A stretch of 49,104 nt of DNA, from NCBI GenBank assembly GCA_027083035.1, contig JALWSY010000129.1, forward strand, positions 1 through 49,104, in the 5' to 3' direction. This document shows, piece by piece, positions 47,907-49,104 of this stretch; within the stretch, counting starts at the first letter, position 1; every line of letters begins with the position of its first letter. The stretch is from Sulfurimonas sp. (GTDB taxonomy: Bacteria > Campylobacterota > Campylobacteria > Campylobacterales > Sulfurimonadaceae). The translations under genes were made by a program, and so were the position numbers. The notes below the pieces were generated by a model. That model was given only the letters and a program-made list of their open reading frames with translations, made no database searches and was not told the origin of the DNA.

Positions 47907-49104
47907 GGATCATCAATAGAAACGGTATGCTTCTCGTGAAAATCAAAGTGTGTGTTTAAATCAGCCATATAGAGTAGCACTGGTACTATTATAAGTGATG
48001 CAATAACTGCTGCAACTGTTCCAAATATAAGTGAAACTCCAAGTCCACCAAAAACCGCATCATTAGCCAAGAGAAGTGAAGCAAGCATAATGGCCACTGC
48101 AGTTAAAAAGATAGGTTTAGCACGTGTTGATGTTGCGTATGCAATTGCTTCTGCCTTATGCATACCTTTCTCTTTCATAAGTGACTTTGTAAAGTCTATG
48201 AGTAGTAAAGAGTTACGAGAACTAATACCGATAAGTGCTATAAATCCTATAAGCGAAGTAGCTGTAAGGAAAAAAGTATCTACAGTAAAGAGATTCCAAA
48301 TGTAATGTCCAACTATCACTCCTATAATAGAGAGAAATGAGCCTAAAAGAATAATACCACTAAGTGTATAACTCTTATAGTAAATAACCATAAGTAAAAA
48401 GATAAGTATCAGAGCTGCGATAAACGCACCACCAAGATCTATAAAAGTGTCAATAGTCACTTTCATCTCACCATCCCAAATAAGGTCATATACCTTACCT
48501 GTGTTCTTGTTTGTAAGTTGGAGGTTAAAGAGACCTACCTCTTTTACATCATACTCTTTACTAAATGCTTCTATGATTCTCCCTTTTGCTTCGATAAGTG
48601 GATAGACTTGAGAGACCATATCTGTTTCTGCCAAAACATTTGTCATTTGATGCAGATCTTTTGTCATAATCATAGGATTTGATTTTTTTGCAACGATATC
48701 GACAAGTTCTGTGACAGGAATCATCATACCCATTTTATTCATAAGTTTGAGTGATGCAAGTTTCGCTTTTATGGCTTCCAAATCTTTTTTTGTAAATCTT
48801 TTTGACTCCTGAGAGAGTGATAAAAAGATAGGAATCTGATCATTAAACTTATCTGAGTTTTTCACAGCTATCTGCATACCTTCAAAAGCAAGGTAGAGGA
48901 TATTGTTGAGTTGTTTTAAATCAACACCAGATTTTGCAATTTTTGTACTGTTTGCAACAACCTCAAAAGTGGTATATATCTCATCTTCCATCACATCTAT
49001 ATCTACTAAACCTTTTGTTTGATGAAATACCTTCTCTACCCCAGAAGCGATACTTCTAATCTCATCTGCATCATTTCCATACACTTCCATAACCAACGCT
49101 GCGA
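47900..49104 (-). CDS. RND efflux transporter permease, C-terminal part
   Basis: The 3' part (about 400 codons) of a large resistance-nodulation-division inner-membrane permease; the gene continues beyond the right edge, and the frame is open to the last base. Visible are part of a periplasmic porter/docking domain, then the C-terminal bundle of membrane helices (about five or six), including GFIALIGISSRNSLLLIDF, the counterpart of the conserved helix-11 loop, and LTAVAIMLASLLLANDAVFGG near the end (read as two halves). Such pumps export drugs, metals or lipids with a membrane fusion protein and an outer-membrane channel. The subfamily cannot be decided without the N-terminal half. Confidence 0.9.
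   Translation of the reverse strand, partial: AALVMEVYGNDADEIRSIASGVEKVFHQTKGLVDIDVMEDEIYTTFEVVANSTKIAKSGVDLKQLNNILYLAFEGMQIAVKNSDKFNDQIPIFLSLSQESKRFTKKDLEAIKAKLASLKLMNKMGMMIPVTELVDIVAKKSNPMIMTKDLHQMTNVLAETDMVSQVYPLIEAKGRIIEAFSKEYDVKEVGLFNLQLTNKNTGKVYDLIWDGEMKVTIDTFIDLGGAFIAALILIFLLMVIYYKSYTLSGIILLGSFLSIIGVIVGHYIWNLFTVDTFFLTATSLIGFIALIGISSRNSLLLIDFTKSLMKEKGMHKAEAIAYATSTRAKPIFLTAVAIMLASLLLANDAVFGGLGVSLIFGTVAAVIASLIIVPVLLYMADLNTHFDFHEKHTVSIDDPL

Overview
The window is a gene-dense, AT-rich chromosomal segment from a member of the Campylobacterota (Epsilonproteobacteria), most likely a Sulfurimonas-like sulfur oxidiser. The evidence is gene content and order. The block pheS-pheT-aroA-ispH-rpsA-(small secreted or membrane protein)-serA, with a divergent HIT gene at its head, and the block prenyl synthase-hemA-proS-FxsA-like-hemC-ubiD both match, from memory, the order in Campylobacter jejuni (Cj0898-Cj0891c and Cj0541-Cj0546). 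Promoters are mostly TATAAT -10 boxes, often TGN-extended, without a clear -35. A sulfite dehydrogenase pair (SorAB) points to sulfur chemistry. No rRNA, tRNA, CRISPR array, integrase or insertion sequence was seen.

Layout. 1-4.1 kb: end of a TRAP transporter permease, a thiamine-binding-like protein, a HIT hydrolase, an M23 peptidase and sorAB. 4.1-7.6 kb: a tiny membrane ORF, a Cache-type chemoreceptor, tgt and an SCP2-like protein. 7.8-13.6 kb: efp, an ATP-grasp protein with a C-terminal helix-hairpin-helix tail, and dnaE. 13.6-21.1 kb: an accessory cassette of four coupled genes (Toprim-like nuclease, kleisin-like, kite-like, SMC-like ATPase) that I read as a divergent Wadjet/MksBEFG-type plasmid-defence system, followed by an AAA-ATPase/PD-(D/E)XK protein. 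21.1-30.3 kb: M18 aminopeptidase, PAS histidine kinase (FlgS candidate), argB, a secreted protein, prenyl synthase, hemA, proS, FxsA-like protein, and a secreted fusion of an apparently dead caspase-like domain with a DsbC-like thiol oxidoreductase. 30.4-38.4 kb: a stand-alone DsbC-like paralogue, hemC, a diguanylate cyclase, a UbiD-type menaquinone decarboxylase, a lysine-rich cytochrome, argH, an OsmC protein and hinT. 38.5-47.7 kb: the pheST-aroA-ispH and rpsA-(membrane protein)-serA operons. 47.9 kb to the end: the 3' part of an RND efflux permease on the minus strand.

How it works together. The housekeeping genes cover translation (efp, proS, pheST, rpsA, tgt), haem (hemA, hemC), quinone side chain and head group (prenyl synthase, UbiD), arginine (argB, argH), serine, shikimate and isoprenoid synthesis. 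SorA and SorB would pass electrons from sulfite to the respiratory chain. The two most unusual items are the compact Wadjet-like cassette, which sits inside an unbroken same-strand run from dnaE to the M18 peptidase and the kinase, and the pseudo-caspase/DsbC fusion. No intergenic stretch exceeds about 265 bases.
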